Program-made: the position numbers and the translations under genes
Notes under the pieces: model-generated
Databases searched by the model: none
The model's input: only the letters and a program-made list of their open reading frames with translations
What the model was told of the DNA's origin: nothing
DNA from: Crossiella cryophila
GTDB taxonomy: Bacteria; Actinomycetota; Actinomycetes; Mycobacteriales; Pseudonocardiaceae
NCBI RefSeq assembly: GCF_014204915.1
Contig: NZ_JACHMH010000001.1
Span: 682,001 to 746,000, forward strand
Direction: 5' to 3'
DNA length: 64,000 nt
Shown: positions 41,833 through 51,219 of the stretch, piece after piece
Numbering within the stretch: position 1 is the first letter of the stretch
How the letters are laid out: each line of letters begins with the position of its first letter

Positions 41833-42885
41833 TCAGGAGCCTATGTCCTTGAGCTGCTGGACCGCGTCGTAGGCGGTGCGGCGGGTGAAGCCGGGCAGCT
41901 CGGCCAGGCTCTGCGCCACGCTGCGGGCGGGCACGCCCTGCGCGAGCAGGCCGGTGACCAGCTTGTGCAGCAGCGGGTCCAGGCCCTGGGCGGCGACCGG
42001 GTCGAGGCAGAGCCAGAACTCGCCGCGGTCGGGCAGGACCAGGGCGCCGATCTCACCCCAGCGCGGGCGCTCGCTCTCCGCGTAGGGCTCGGTGGCCACG
42101 GCCAGGGTGCGGGTGCCGCGGTCGCGGGCGGCGGCCAGGACCTTGTCCGCGTGCTCGGCGGCCAGGCGGAGCACCACCTTGGCGTCCAGGGGGGCGGCGC
42201 GCAGGGCGTCGGCGGGTTTGCGGGCTGGTTCGGCCAGGAAGATCCCGGCAGGCGAGGGCGAGGCGGCCGCGGCGGCCAGGCCGGGGGGCAGGCCGATGAC
42301 CTCGGTGCGGTCGCCGAGCAGGTGCCGGACGGTGCGGCCGGGCAGGTCATCGGTGGCCACCACCAGGGTCCGGCCGCCCTCGCCGGTGGATCGGCCGACG
42401 AGGACGCGGGCGCCCGCGTCCTCGGCGACCACCGAGTCGGCGGCGGCCAGTTCGGCGCGCAGGCGTGGGCTGGAAGCGTTGGTGTGGAACAGGACCAGCG
42501 TGCCCGGATCGGCCGCCGCGGACACCTCGACGGTGATCTCGGCGGCCGGGTCGGTGAGCAAGGCGGCCAGTTCGCGGGGCAGGTCGGCGGCGGACAGGTC
42601 CGCGTCGGTGGCCAGGGTGTTGGCCAGCCGGACCGAGCTGCGCCGGATGACGGCGGGGCCGCCGGGAACCCAGTTCGGGTTGCCGACGGCCCGCACCAGC
42701 ACGTGCTGCTCGCCCACGCTGATCCGCAGCCGCACCGGACCGGCCAGCGGGCCGCCCTCGGTCACCGCGCGCACGCCGAGCACGCAGGTGGCCCGTGCGG
42801 TCAGCTCGGTGTCCGGGGTCAGTTCCCACGTCTTGTTGTGGGTGGCTCTGATCTCGGGGTGGCCGTGGGCGCGGATGGTGGTCAT
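41833..42885 (-). CDS. fusion of DUF371 domain and RsmI-like methyltransferase region
   Basis: The 350-residue protein has two parts. Residues about 1-130 (MTTIRAHGHPEIRATHNKT, with ELAALLTDPAAEITVEV) match DUF371, a domain best known from archaea. Residues about 130-350 resemble RsmI, the 16S C1402 2'-O-methyltransferase: LVLFHTNASSPRLRAELAAADSVVAEDAG at the front, GEFWLCLDP and the C-terminal helical module TGLLAQGVPARSVAQSLAELP. The RsmI glycine-rich SAM loop is not evident, so this part may be catalytically dead. The gene is coupled (one-base gap) to the KamB-type methyltransferase. Confidence 0.65.
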   Translation of the reverse strand: MTTIRAHGHPEIRATHNKTWELTPDTELTARATCVLGVRAVTEGGPLAGPVRLRISVGEQHVLVRAVGNPNWVPGGPAVIRRSSVRLANTLATDADLSAADLPRELAALLTDPAAEITVEVSAAADPGTLVLFHTNASSPRLRAELAAADSVVAEDAGARVLVGRSTGEGGRTLVVATDDLPGRTVRHLLGDRTEVIGLPPGLAAAAASPSPAGIFLAEPARKPADALRAAPLDAKVVLRLAAEHADKVLAAARDRGTRTLAVATEPYAESERPRWGEIGALVLPDRGEFWLCLDPVAAQGLDPLLHKLVTGLLAQGVPARSVAQSLAELPGFTRRTAYDAVQQLKDIGS

Positions 42886-42920
42886 CTGCCGAGGACCTGC
42901 TTGCCAGGGTCGAGCATCAT
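42882..42920 (-). other. possible 12-codon leader peptide overlapping the DUF371-fusion start
   Basis: A short frame (MMLDPGKQVLGR, then stop) on the minus strand ends with TGA overlapping the ATG of the DUF371 fusion gene (ATGA). It is the only translated-looking segment in the 53-base gap after the MaoC gene. No clear ribosome-binding site was seen. It could couple or attenuate translation of the rRNA methyltransferase operon, or be chance. Confidence 0.2.
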
Positions 42921-42938
42921 GACAGCAAGTGTGCCTGG

Positions 42939-43787
42939 TCAGGCGAAGGTGAACGCGCCCCGGTCCAGGGTCACGCCGCCCTCCTTGGTCTCGGTGCGGA
43001 AGGCGGCCTCGTTGCCCTCGGCCCAGGCGTGCACGATCAGTTCCTGACCCGGCAGCACCGGGGCGGTGAACCGGCCGTAGATCCGGCGCACCCGGTCGAC
43101 CTCGCCGCCGCAGAAGTGGCCGATAAGCAGCCGGGCGGTGATGCCGTAGGTGCACAGGCCGTGCAGGATCGGGCGCGGGAACCCGCCCCGCCCGGCGAAG
43201 GCCGGGTCGGAGTGCAGCGGGTTGTGGTCCCGGCCGCCCAGCCGGTACAGCAGGGCCTGACTGGGCGTGGTCTGGAAGGTGAGCACCGCGTCCGGCTCGC
43301 GCTCCGGCGGCGCCCAGTCCACCGACGGCCCGCGTTCCCCGCCGAAACCGCCCTGGCCGCGGACGAAGACCGAGGACATGGTGGACAGCAGCGGTTCGCC
43401 GTTGATCGTGCTGCCCTCGGTCTTGGCCACGACCAGGGCGCCCTTGCCCTTGTCGAAGACGTCGGTGACCGTGCGGCGCAGGCTCATCCGGCCCTCGGCA
43501 GGCAGTGGCCGGTGCAGCACCAGCTCCTGCTCGGCGTGCACCAGCAGCGCGGGGTCGAAGTCGCCGAAGTCCACCCCCGGCCCGCTGAACTGGGCCAGCA
43601 CCACGCCGAAGGTGGGCAGCACCTGCTGGTCAACCTCGGCGGTGTTCTCGGTGGTGTAGGCCAGTTCGGCCAGCGGGTCCTCGGCCCCCGCACCCACGCC
43701 GAGGGCGTAGAGCAGGGCTTCCTCCGGCGTCCAGCTCTGTTCCCACGGGCCTACCGTGCGGCCCACCGCGGACAGGTCGATCGGCAC
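42939..43787 (-). CDS. MaoC-type enoyl-CoA hydratase
   Basis: The 282-residue protein has a double hot-dog layout with the (R)-specific hydratase motif in YRLGGRDHNPLHSDPAFA (about 195), including the catalytic Asp and His. LHGLCTYGI and the final VLPGQELIVHAW strand complete the domain. It would hydrate trans-2-enoyl-CoA in fatty-acid or sterol side-chain breakdown. GTG 43787 was chosen because GGGGAG lies eight bases upstream. It is the distal gene of the lipid operon with acyl-CoA dehydrogenase, FabG-like and FadD-like genes. Confidence 0.9.
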   Translation of the reverse strand: MPIDLSAVGRTVGPWEQSWTPEEALLYALGVGAGAEDPLAELAYTTENTAEVDQQVLPTFGVVLAQFSGPGVDFGDFDPALLVHAEQELVLHRPLPAEGRMSLRRTVTDVFDKGKGALVVAKTEGSTINGEPLLSTMSSVFVRGQGGFGGERGPSVDWAPPEREPDAVLTFQTTPSQALLYRLGGRDHNPLHSDPAFAGRGGFPRPILHGLCTYGITARLLIGHFCGGEVDRVRRIYGRFTAPVLPGQELIVHAWAEGNEAAFRTETKEGGVTLDRGAFTFA

Positions 43788-43800
43788 CTTGTGGCTCCCC

Positions 43801-44970
43801 TCAGCCGAGCGTGCCACGCACCGAGGCGTGGCCCTTCAACAGGTTCCGGGCGATGGTGCGGCGCTGGATCTCGTCGGTGCCCTCGTAGATGCGCAGCAGG
43901 CGCAGCTCGCGGTACCAGCGCTCCAGCGGGAGTTCCTTGGTGTAGCCCATGCCGCCGTGGATCTGCAGCATCCGGTCCACGATCTCGTTGGCCTTGACCC
44001 CGCCGTAGAGCTTGGCGATCGACTGGCCCTGCCGGGAGTCCAGGCCGGCGTCGACCTGCCAGGCGGAGGAGAGCACCAGCCAGCGCAGCGCCTCGATCTC
44101 CACCGCGGAGTCGGCCAGCATCCACTGGATCGCCTGCCGCTCGGCCAGCAGCTCGCCGAAGGTCTCCCTGGTGCGGGCGTAGTCCAGGCCGAACTCGACC
44201 AGCCGGACGCAGGCGCCGAGCGCGCGGGCCGGGAGCAGGTAGCGGCCGCGGCCGATCCAGCTCATCGCCAGCGCGAAGCCCTGGCCGACCTCGCCGAGGA
44301 TGTTGGCCTCCGGCACCCGGACGTTGTCGAAGACCAGCGCGGCCGGTCCCCACTGGCCCATGGTGTCGATCGGCTCGGACTTCCAGCCCATGTCCCGGTC
44401 GACCAGGAAGCAGGTGACGCCGCCGTTGGCGCCCTTGTCCTTGTCGGTGACCGCGAAGACCATCACGAAGTCGGCGTCGTTGCCCTTGGTGATGAAGGTC
44501 TTCTCGCCGTTGATGACCCACTCGTCGCCGTCCTTGACGGCACTGGTGCGGATCGCCTTGGCGTCCGAGCCCGCGCCCGGCTCGGTGATGGCGAAGCAGG
44601 AGATGCGGTCACCGGCGATGGTGGGCAGCAGGTAGCGCTGCTTCTGCTCCTCGTTGCCGGCGTAGAGGATGTTGTCGGCCTCGCCGCCGAAGTAGAAGGG
44701 CACGAAGGTGTAGCCCAGCTCGCCCTCCACCAGCGCGGTCATCACCGCACCCAGTCCCATGCCGCCGAAGGCCTCCGGGGTCTGGATGCCCCAGAACCCG
44801 GCCTCCTTGGCCTTGAGCTGGAGTTCGCGCACCTCCGCCTTTGTGATGCCCGGCTGACCGGCGCGTTCCCGGCGCAGCAGCTCCGGCTCCAGCGGGATGA
44901 GTTCCTTGCGGACGAAGTTGCGGACCCAGTCGCGGATGTCGCGTTCGGTGTCGTTGAGGGAGAAGTCCAT
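43801..44970 (-). CDS. acyl-CoA dehydrogenase
   Basis: The 389-residue flavoenzyme has the acyl-CoA dehydrogenase layout. The N-terminal helical domain starts DFSLNDTERDIRDWV. The FAD/substrate loop is CFAITEPGAGSDAKAIRTSA, and the C-terminal domain has MLQIHGGMGYTKELP and YEGTDEIQRRTIARNLL. It introduces the 2,3-double bond that the adjacent MaoC hydratase would use. ATG 44970 was taken as start. Gene spacing of 16 and 13 bases on each side supports an operon. Confidence 0.93.
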   Translation of the reverse strand: MDFSLNDTERDIRDWVRNFVRKELIPLEPELLRRERAGQPGITKAEVRELQLKAKEAGFWGIQTPEAFGGMGLGAVMTALVEGELGYTFVPFYFGGEADNILYAGNEEQKQRYLLPTIAGDRISCFAITEPGAGSDAKAIRTSAVKDGDEWVINGEKTFITKGNDADFVMVFAVTDKDKGANGGVTCFLVDRDMGWKSEPIDTMGQWGPAALVFDNVRVPEANILGEVGQGFALAMSWIGRGRYLLPARALGACVRLVEFGLDYARTRETFGELLAERQAIQWMLADSAVEIEALRWLVLSSAWQVDAGLDSRQGQSIAKLYGGVKANEIVDRMLQIHGGMGYTKELPLERWYRELRLLRIYEGTDEIQRRTIARNLLKGHASVRGTLG

Positions 44971-44986
44971 TGTGCTGCTCGCCTTT

Positions 44987-45742
44987 CTAGCGGCCACCGT
45001 CGACGTAGAGGATCTGACCGGTGATGAAGGAGGAGTCCTCGCTGACCAGGAAGGCCACCGTGTTGGCGATGTCCTCGGGGCGGCCGGTGCGGCGGACCGA
45101 GATCTGCTCGGCGGCGGCCTTCTTGAACAGCTCGAAGTCCACCCCGACCCTGGCCGCGGTGGCCGCGGTCATGTCGGTCTCGATGAAGCCGGGGGCGATG
45201 GCGTTGACGTTGACGCCGAACGGGCCAAGCTCGATGGCCAGGGTCTTGGTGAAGCCCTGCAGACCGGCCTTGGCCGCGGCGTAGTTGGCCTGGCCGCGGT
45301 TGCCCAGCGCGGAGGTGCTGGACAGGTTGACGATCTTGCCGAACTGCTGCGCCACCATGTGCTTCTGCGCGATCTGGCTGCACAGGAAGGCGCCGCGCAG
45401 GTGCACCGACATGACCGTGTCCCAGTCCTCGTCGGTCATCTTGAACAGCAGGTTGTCCCTGGTCACCCCGGCGTTGTTGACCAGGATGTGCAGCCCGCCC
45501 AGCTCGGCGACGACCCGGTCGAATGCCGAGGTGACCTGCTCGCGGCTGGTCACGTCGCAGCCGATGCCCACGGCCCGGCCACCGGCGTCGGTGATCGACT
45601 TGACGGTGTCGGCGGTGGCCGCCTCGTCCAGGTCGATCACCGCGACCGCGGCCCCGCGTTCGGCCAGCGTGCGGGCGGTGGCCGCGCCGATCCCGCGTGC
45701 CGAGCCGGTCACCACCGCGACGCGTCCATCCAGAGTTCCCAC
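44987..45742 (-). CDS. FabG-like 3-oxoacyl reductase (SDR)
   Basis: The 251-residue short-chain dehydrogenase has the NAD(P) motif TGSARGIG (about 12-19), NNAG, and the catalytic Ser-Tyr-Lys triad in NLSSTSALGNRGQANYAAAK. The C-terminus GFIETDMT and DGGR are typical. In this operon it likely oxidises 3-hydroxyacyl-CoA. GTG 45742 with GAGGAAAGGG about six bases upstream was preferred over the longer GTG at 45760. Confidence 0.92.
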   Translation of the reverse strand: MGTLDGRVAVVTGSARGIGAATARTLAERGAAVAVIDLDEAATADTVKSITDAGGRAVGIGCDVTSREQVTSAFDRVVAELGGLHILVNNAGVTRDNLLFKMTDEDWDTVMSVHLRGAFLCSQIAQKHMVAQQFGKIVNLSSTSALGNRGQANYAAAKAGLQGFTKTLAIELGPFGVNVNAIAPGFIETDMTAATAARVGVDFELFKKAAAEQISVRRTGRPEDIANTVAFLVSEDSSFITGQILYVDGGR

Positions 45743-45756
45743 GAGTTTCCCTTTCC

Positions 45757-47292
<1,536 letters not shown>

Positions 47293-47331
47293 CCGGCCTC
47301 CGTGACTTCATCGTCTTGGGTGCTGCCCCCG

Positions 47332-47354
47332 GAAAACTAACCGTGTTAGTTTTC
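47332..47354. promoter_or_regulatory. palindromic operator between fadD and tetR
   Basis: GAAAACTAAC (47332-47341), a 3-base spacer and GTTAGTTTTC (47345-47354) form a perfect 10-bp inverted repeat in the 140-base divergent region. Its AT content stands out. It very likely binds the adjacent TetR-family protein and controls both directions. Confidence 0.75.
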
Positions 47355-47432
47355 ATCGAGGCTAGGACTGCGGAGAGCCCACGGCAAGACGTCGGCACGA
47401 AGTCGGGCGAGACTCATCCACGAGGAGCAACG

Positions 47433-48110
47433 GTGCCAAGACCGCCAGCCCCGCTGCTATCGGTGGACCGGATCCGCACGGTCGCGCTGGAGATCATCGA
47501 CCAGCACGGGCTGGAAGCGCTGACCATGCGCAGGCTGGCGCACCGGCTGGGGGTGCAGGCCGCCTCGCTGTACAACCACGTGCAGACCAAGGAACAACTG
47601 CTGCACGATGTGGCCAACGAACTGGCCACCGAGGTGGACACCTCGGCCTTCGGCAGGCTGGACTGGCGCGAGGCGCTGACCATCTACCTGCGCTCCTACC
47701 GGGCCGCGCTGGCCAGCCACCCCAACATCGTGCCGCTGCTCTCGGCCGGACCCGGCAACCGCGAGTCCGGCCTCAAGCTGGCCGACGCCGTGCACGGCGG
47801 CCTGGTCTCGGCGGGCTGGCCGCCCAAGTACGCCACCATGATCGGCGCGGCCACCAAGTACCTGGTCTTCGGCGCCGCGATGGGCTCCTTCTCGCACGGC
47901 TTCATCGACGACGAGCAGCTCTACGCCGAGCGCTACCCGAACCTGACCCAGGCGCACCTGCTGCGGGCCAGGGCCGAGATCGACACCGAGTCCTTCGAGC
48001 TGGCCTTACGCGTGATGCTGGACGGGCTGACGAACCTGTGGGAGCGCCTGGAGCGCCCCGAGCGCCAGCACCGCGACCAGCCCACCGGCGATCAGGGCCA
48101 CCGAGACTGA
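47433..48110 (+). CDS. TetR-family regulator of the fadD operon
   Basis: The 225-residue regulator has an N-terminal HTH with VDRIRTVALEIIDQHG and LGVQAASLYNHVQTKEQLL, and a TetR C-terminal domain with ATMIGAATKYLVFGAAMGSFSHG. Divergent position and a perfect palindrome upstream suggest it represses the lipid operon in response to an acyl-CoA or related ligand. GTG 47433 has CGAGGAG upstream. Its last 105 bases overlap the convergent MFS gene. Confidence 0.87.
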   Translation: MPRPPAPLLSVDRIRTVALEIIDQHGLEALTMRRLAHRLGVQAASLYNHVQTKEQLLHDVANELATEVDTSAFGRLDWREALTIYLRSYRAALASHPNIVPLLSAGPGNRESGLKLADAVHGGLVSAGWPPKYATMIGAATKYLVFGAAMGSFSHGFIDDEQLYAERYPNLTQAHLLRARAEIDTESFELALRVMLDGLTNLWERLERPERQHRDQPTGDQGHRD

Positions 48111-49157
48111 ACTCGCGTCCACCACCACCCCGCCGAGCAGCGCCCCGGCCGAGAGGGTGGCCTGGAAGGAGGCGGTGAACAGCACGGTCGCCGCCTCCGG
48201 CGCGTGCGGTGCGGACCGGGCCAGCCAGGTCTGCGCGCAGGCGGGCACCGCCCCGTAACCCAGCCCCCACACCACCAGCAGCACCGGCGCCCACTCCCCG
48301 GACATCGGCAGCGACAGCGTGGCCAGCGCGATCAACCCCGCCGCCACCGCGAACGCCGCCCGCGTCCTGGTGGCTGCCCAGCGACCGGCGAGGAAGTTCC
48401 CCGCCACCCCGGCCAGCCCGTAGACCAGCAGGTACGGCGTCGGACTGGCGTCGGTGAGCTGCCGCAGGAAGGTGGTCAGGTAGGTGTAGGTGCCGAAGTG
48501 CGCGAGCACCACCAGGAAGGTCACCGTCAGCCCGGTCCGGACACTCGGCAGCCGCAGCAGCTCCGCCAGCAGCCGCAGGCCGGTCGCCCGCTCCGGCGGC
48601 AACGGCGGCAGGAACACCAGCAACGCCAGGAAGACCCCGGCGGTCAGCACCCCCATGAGCACGAACACCGCCCGCCACCCGGCCAGCTCGCCGAGCCAGG
48701 TCCCGGCGGGCACGCCGAGCACCGAGCCGAGCGGCACCGCCGCGAAGATCACCGCGGTGGCCAGGCCGACCCGCGGTGCGGGCACCAGCCGCGGGGCCAG
48801 CCCGGCGCCGACGGACCAGAACCCGCCGATGACGATGCCGACGAGCACCCGGGAGAGCAGCATCAGCCAGTAGCCGGGCGCCAGCGCGGCGAGGAAGTTC
48901 GCCAGTGCCAGCAACAGGATCAGCGCGCCGAGCAACCGTCGGCGGTCCAGCCGGGCGGTGGCCGAGGTGACCAGCGGGGCGGCCAGCGCGGCGAGGAAGC
49001 CGGGCATGGTCATCATCAGGCCCGCCGTGCCCGGCGAGATGCCGAAGGTGGCGCCGATCGGGGTGAGCAGGCCGATCGGCAGGATCTCGGTGGTGACGAT
49101 GACGAAGATGCCCAGCATCACCGAGACGACGGCGGGCCAACGGGTGTGAGCTGACAT
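48006..49157 (-). CDS. MFS transporter (DHA1-like)
   Basis: The 383-residue protein has about 12 membrane helices. It starts with WPAVVSVMLGIFVIVTTEILPIG, as in AraJ/DHA1-type sugar or drug exporters, and carries RLDRRRLLGALILL at the loop 2-3 motif A position. A second half repeats the pattern. Substrate is unknown. It is convergent with, and overlaps, the TetR gene by 105 bases, and is not obviously part of the downstream gamma-butyrolactone region. Confidence 0.88.
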   Translation of the reverse strand: MSAHTRWPAVVSVMLGIFVIVTTEILPIGLLTPIGATFGISPGTAGLMMTMPGFLAALAAPLVTSATARLDRRRLLGALILLLALANFLAALAPGYWLMLLSRVLVGIVIGGFWSVGAGLAPRLVPAPRVGLATAVIFAAVPLGSVLGVPAGTWLGELAGWRAVFVLMGVLTAGVFLALLVFLPPLPPERATGLRLLAELLRLPSVRTGLTVTFLVVLAHFGTYTYLTTFLRQLTDASPTPYLLVYGLAGVAGNFLAGRWAATRTRAAFAVAAGLIALATLSLPMSGEWAPVLLVVWGLGYGAVPACAQTWLARSAPHAPEAATVLFTASFQATLSAGALLGGVVVDASSVSVALIAGGLVAVLALGALQALPQVRQPVQHHA

Positions 49158-49243
49158 GACGTGAGCCCAGCAGCCGGGGACCGGTCCGGGCTGGCGGAAT
49201 CACGACGGGGCAGTGCCAGGCCACCACCAGGTCGGATTCCGGC

Positions 49244-49705
49244 TCAGGCCTCGGCCAGCTCCTTGAGCTTGACCAGGGTCGCGTCCATGTTGCGCTGGTT
49301 GCGCTCCAGCCGGTCCTTGACGCCGACGATCCGGTTGAACAACCACTTGATCGCCGGGTTGCGCAGGTCGGTGAAGGATTCGGTGACCCGGCAGCCGGTG
49401 TCGGTGGGTTCGATGGTCCAGCCCCAGTCAGCGACCTGGATGAACCCGCCGCCGACCACCCGATAGCCGAAAGCGCGGCCGGGTTCGACGGTGGTGATCC
49501 GGCAGGTGGTGGACCACTTGGCCTTGCCGGCCTGGTTGTCGCCGCGGAAGCGGGCGCCAAGGGCAGGGCCCTCGGCCGGGGGCAGCCAGGCGGCGGACCG
49601 GCATTCCCTGGTGAACCGGTGCTGGTTCGGGATGTCGGTGACCAGGGCGTAAATGGCCTCCGGGGTGGTGGCGATCTCGATGGTGCTGCTGACCTGATCG
49701 GTCAT
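49244..49705 (-). CDS. SRPBCC family protein
   Basis: The 153-residue protein has the START/polyketide-cyclase-like fold: SSTIEIATTPEAIYALVTDIPNQHRF at the N-terminus, a central beta sheet (RVVGGGFIQVADWGWTIEP) and a long C-terminal helix with KDRLERNQRNMDATLVKLKEL. It binds hydrophobic ligands or acts as a cyclase/hydratase in some pathways. It lies 68 bases after the NTF2-like/afsA pair on the same strand and may belong to their transcript. Confidence 0.82.
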   Translation of the reverse strand: MTDQVSSTIEIATTPEAIYALVTDIPNQHRFTRECRSAAWLPPAEGPALGARFRGDNQAGKAKWSTTCRITTVEPGRAFGYRVVGGGFIQVADWGWTIEPTDTGCRVTESFTDLRNPAIKWLFNRIVGVKDRLERNQRNMDATLVKLKELAEA

Positions 49706-49773
49706 CGCGGGCTCCGCTCACGGGGTGGGATGGCCGGGGCCGCCTGCGTCGCGGCGGCCCCGGCCAGCGGCCC

Positions 49774-50196
49774 TCAGTAAATCGGATAGGCCCGGCCGAG
49801 TGCCATGGAGATGGCCAGGGTGTCCTCGACCACCCGGTACTCCTGAATCAGCCCGGCCCGCACGGAAAGGCTCACGGCGAAATCCTGGGCGAACACCCTG
49901 CCCGTTCCGGTGGCCCGGTATCGGCCGCCGCCGAACACCACCGCGTCATCGCCGTCGACCAGTACTTTTCGCACCGTCACGGCGTGGAACTCCAACCGGT
50001 GGAACAACGCGAGGAAGAACGCCTCGATTTCCCGGCGGCCCTGCGAGCGGACCGGCCACGGATCCCCTGGTATCTCCGAGGAGTGACATTGGGCGTCCGG
50101 GTGGAACAGCTGCGCGATACCGGCGGCGTCCTGTGCGCCGAATCTGGTCAGTAATCGCTGCACCATTTCCAGGGTGGACGGGGCCCGATTCGTCAT
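49774..50196 (-). CDS. NTF2/SnoaL-like protein coupled to afsA
   Basis: The 140-residue protein has the NTF2-like cone fold. LLTRFGAQDAAGIAQLFHPDAQCH at the front, RREIEAFFLALFHRLEF, and ISMALGRAYPIY at the end are typical of SnoaL-like domains. Its ATG overlaps the stop of the afsA-like gene (ATGA), so it is co-translated with it. Canonical gamma-butyrolactone loci have no such gene, so a role in modifying the signal is only inference. Confidence 0.75.
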   Translation of the reverse strand: MTNRAPSTLEMVQRLLTRFGAQDAAGIAQLFHPDAQCHSSEIPGDPWPVRSQGRREIEAFFLALFHRLEFHAVTVRKVLVDGDDAVVFGGGRYRATGTGRVFAQDFAVSLSVRAGLIQEYRVVEDTLAISMALGRAYPIY

Positions 50197-51092
50197 GACA
50201 CCGGTCCGGAATGGCCGGAGCCGGTTTCCACGCGCCAGACCGCGGTCGCCGCCCGGACACCGTCCTGTTCGATCGCGGTCCAGTACAGCCCGCCCGCGGT
50301 GCGCAGCACGCTCACCTCGGCCGGGCGGTCCAGCTCGACGAACCTGCTGGTGCGCGCCTGGCAGGAGGCCAGGTATCCGGGGCCCACGACAGCCCGGACC
50401 GCCTGGCTCATGGCCGCGAAGACCACCATGCCCGGCACGTGGTCCACCGGGTGGTCGAACAGCCCCTGGTGCGTGGCATCCACCAGCAACCCCCAGCGAT
50501 TGGACTTGTTCACGCTGGTCAACAACACATCCCTGGCGTCATGTCGGCCCACCAGCCAGGGCGGGACCGGTTCCGGCCGCTCCCGCACCGGCTGTCTGGG
50601 CACCCTTGGCGGGCGTAGCCGGGCGTACACCGCCGGCGGCAGCGCGCCCAGTGAACCGCTGCCCTGACCGAACCGGTCGCCGTCCCGGTACAACTCGACC
50701 TCCACCGCCAGGGTCGAGGTGTGCCCTGGGCGCACCCTGGGATCCCTGGTGCGCACCAGCAGCTGGATCTCCACCGGCCGGTCGCGCACCCGCAAAGCCG
50801 AAGAATCCACGGCGAAACTCATCCCACGCATCACAAACCGATGGTCCAGTGGTATGCCCCAGCCGGTATGTGCCACCAGCAACCCGGCCTGACGAATGGT
50901 CTCCAGCACCAGCAGCGGATCGGCCCTGCCCTGTTCGGACTGGTAGAAGGCGTGCGACCGGGGCAGCTGGGCGCACATCCAGAAGTCGCCGGTACGCCGC
51001 CGGGTCCACCTGGTGAGCAGCACCTCCGCGACGGCCTCGCGATGCACAAGCCGACGCGGTACGGTCGTGTCGAATCCCTCCTCTCCACTCAT
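50193..51092 (-). CDS. AfsA-family gamma-butyrolactone synthase
   Basis: The 299-residue enzyme has two AfsA (hot-dog) repeats. The first includes RRLVHREAVAEVLLT, RSHAFYQSEQGRADPLLVLETIRQAG and GIPLDHRFVMRGM. The second includes RHDARDVLLTSVNKSNRWGLLVDATHQGLFDHPVDHVPGM split over about 200-250. AfsA joins a beta-ketoacyl chain to a glycerol-3-carbon unit to start signal synthesis. ATG 51092 gives the family N-terminus. The divergent neighbour is a receptor-type TetR gene, as in classical signalling loci. Confidence 0.88.
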   Translation of the reverse strand: MSGEEGFDTTVPRRLVHREAVAEVLLTRWTRRRTGDFWMCAQLPRSHAFYQSEQGRADPLLVLETIRQAGLLVAHTGWGIPLDHRFVMRGMSFAVDSSALRVRDRPVEIQLLVRTRDPRVRPGHTSTLAVEVELYRDGDRFGQGSGSLGALPPAVYARLRPPRVPRQPVRERPEPVPPWLVGRHDARDVLLTSVNKSNRWGLLVDATHQGLFDHPVDHVPGMVVFAAMSQAVRAVVGPGYLASCQARTSRFVELDRPAEVSVLRTAGGLYWTAIEQDGVRAATAVWRVETGSGHSGPVS

Positions 51093-51163
51093 TTCGAGTG
51101 CAACGAATAGTGTGTCTTTGCTCTTCGGCACCTGGTCGTTGCCCAAACGCAACATGTCGGCCA

Positions 51164-51174
51164 ACATACCGGTA
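51164..51174. promoter_or_regulatory. candidate autoregulatory element ACATACCGGTA
   Basis: ACATACCGGTA contains the perfect palindrome TACCGGTA and sits about midway between afsA and the receptor gene. Receptor-binding elements in Streptomyces often contain ACATACC. The element overlaps the expected promoter area of both genes. Full dyad symmetry is weak. Confidence 0.45.
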
Positions 51175-51219
51175 CAGATTAGTTTCGACGGCAAGAACAC
51201 CTGGATGGCGGAGCAGTCG

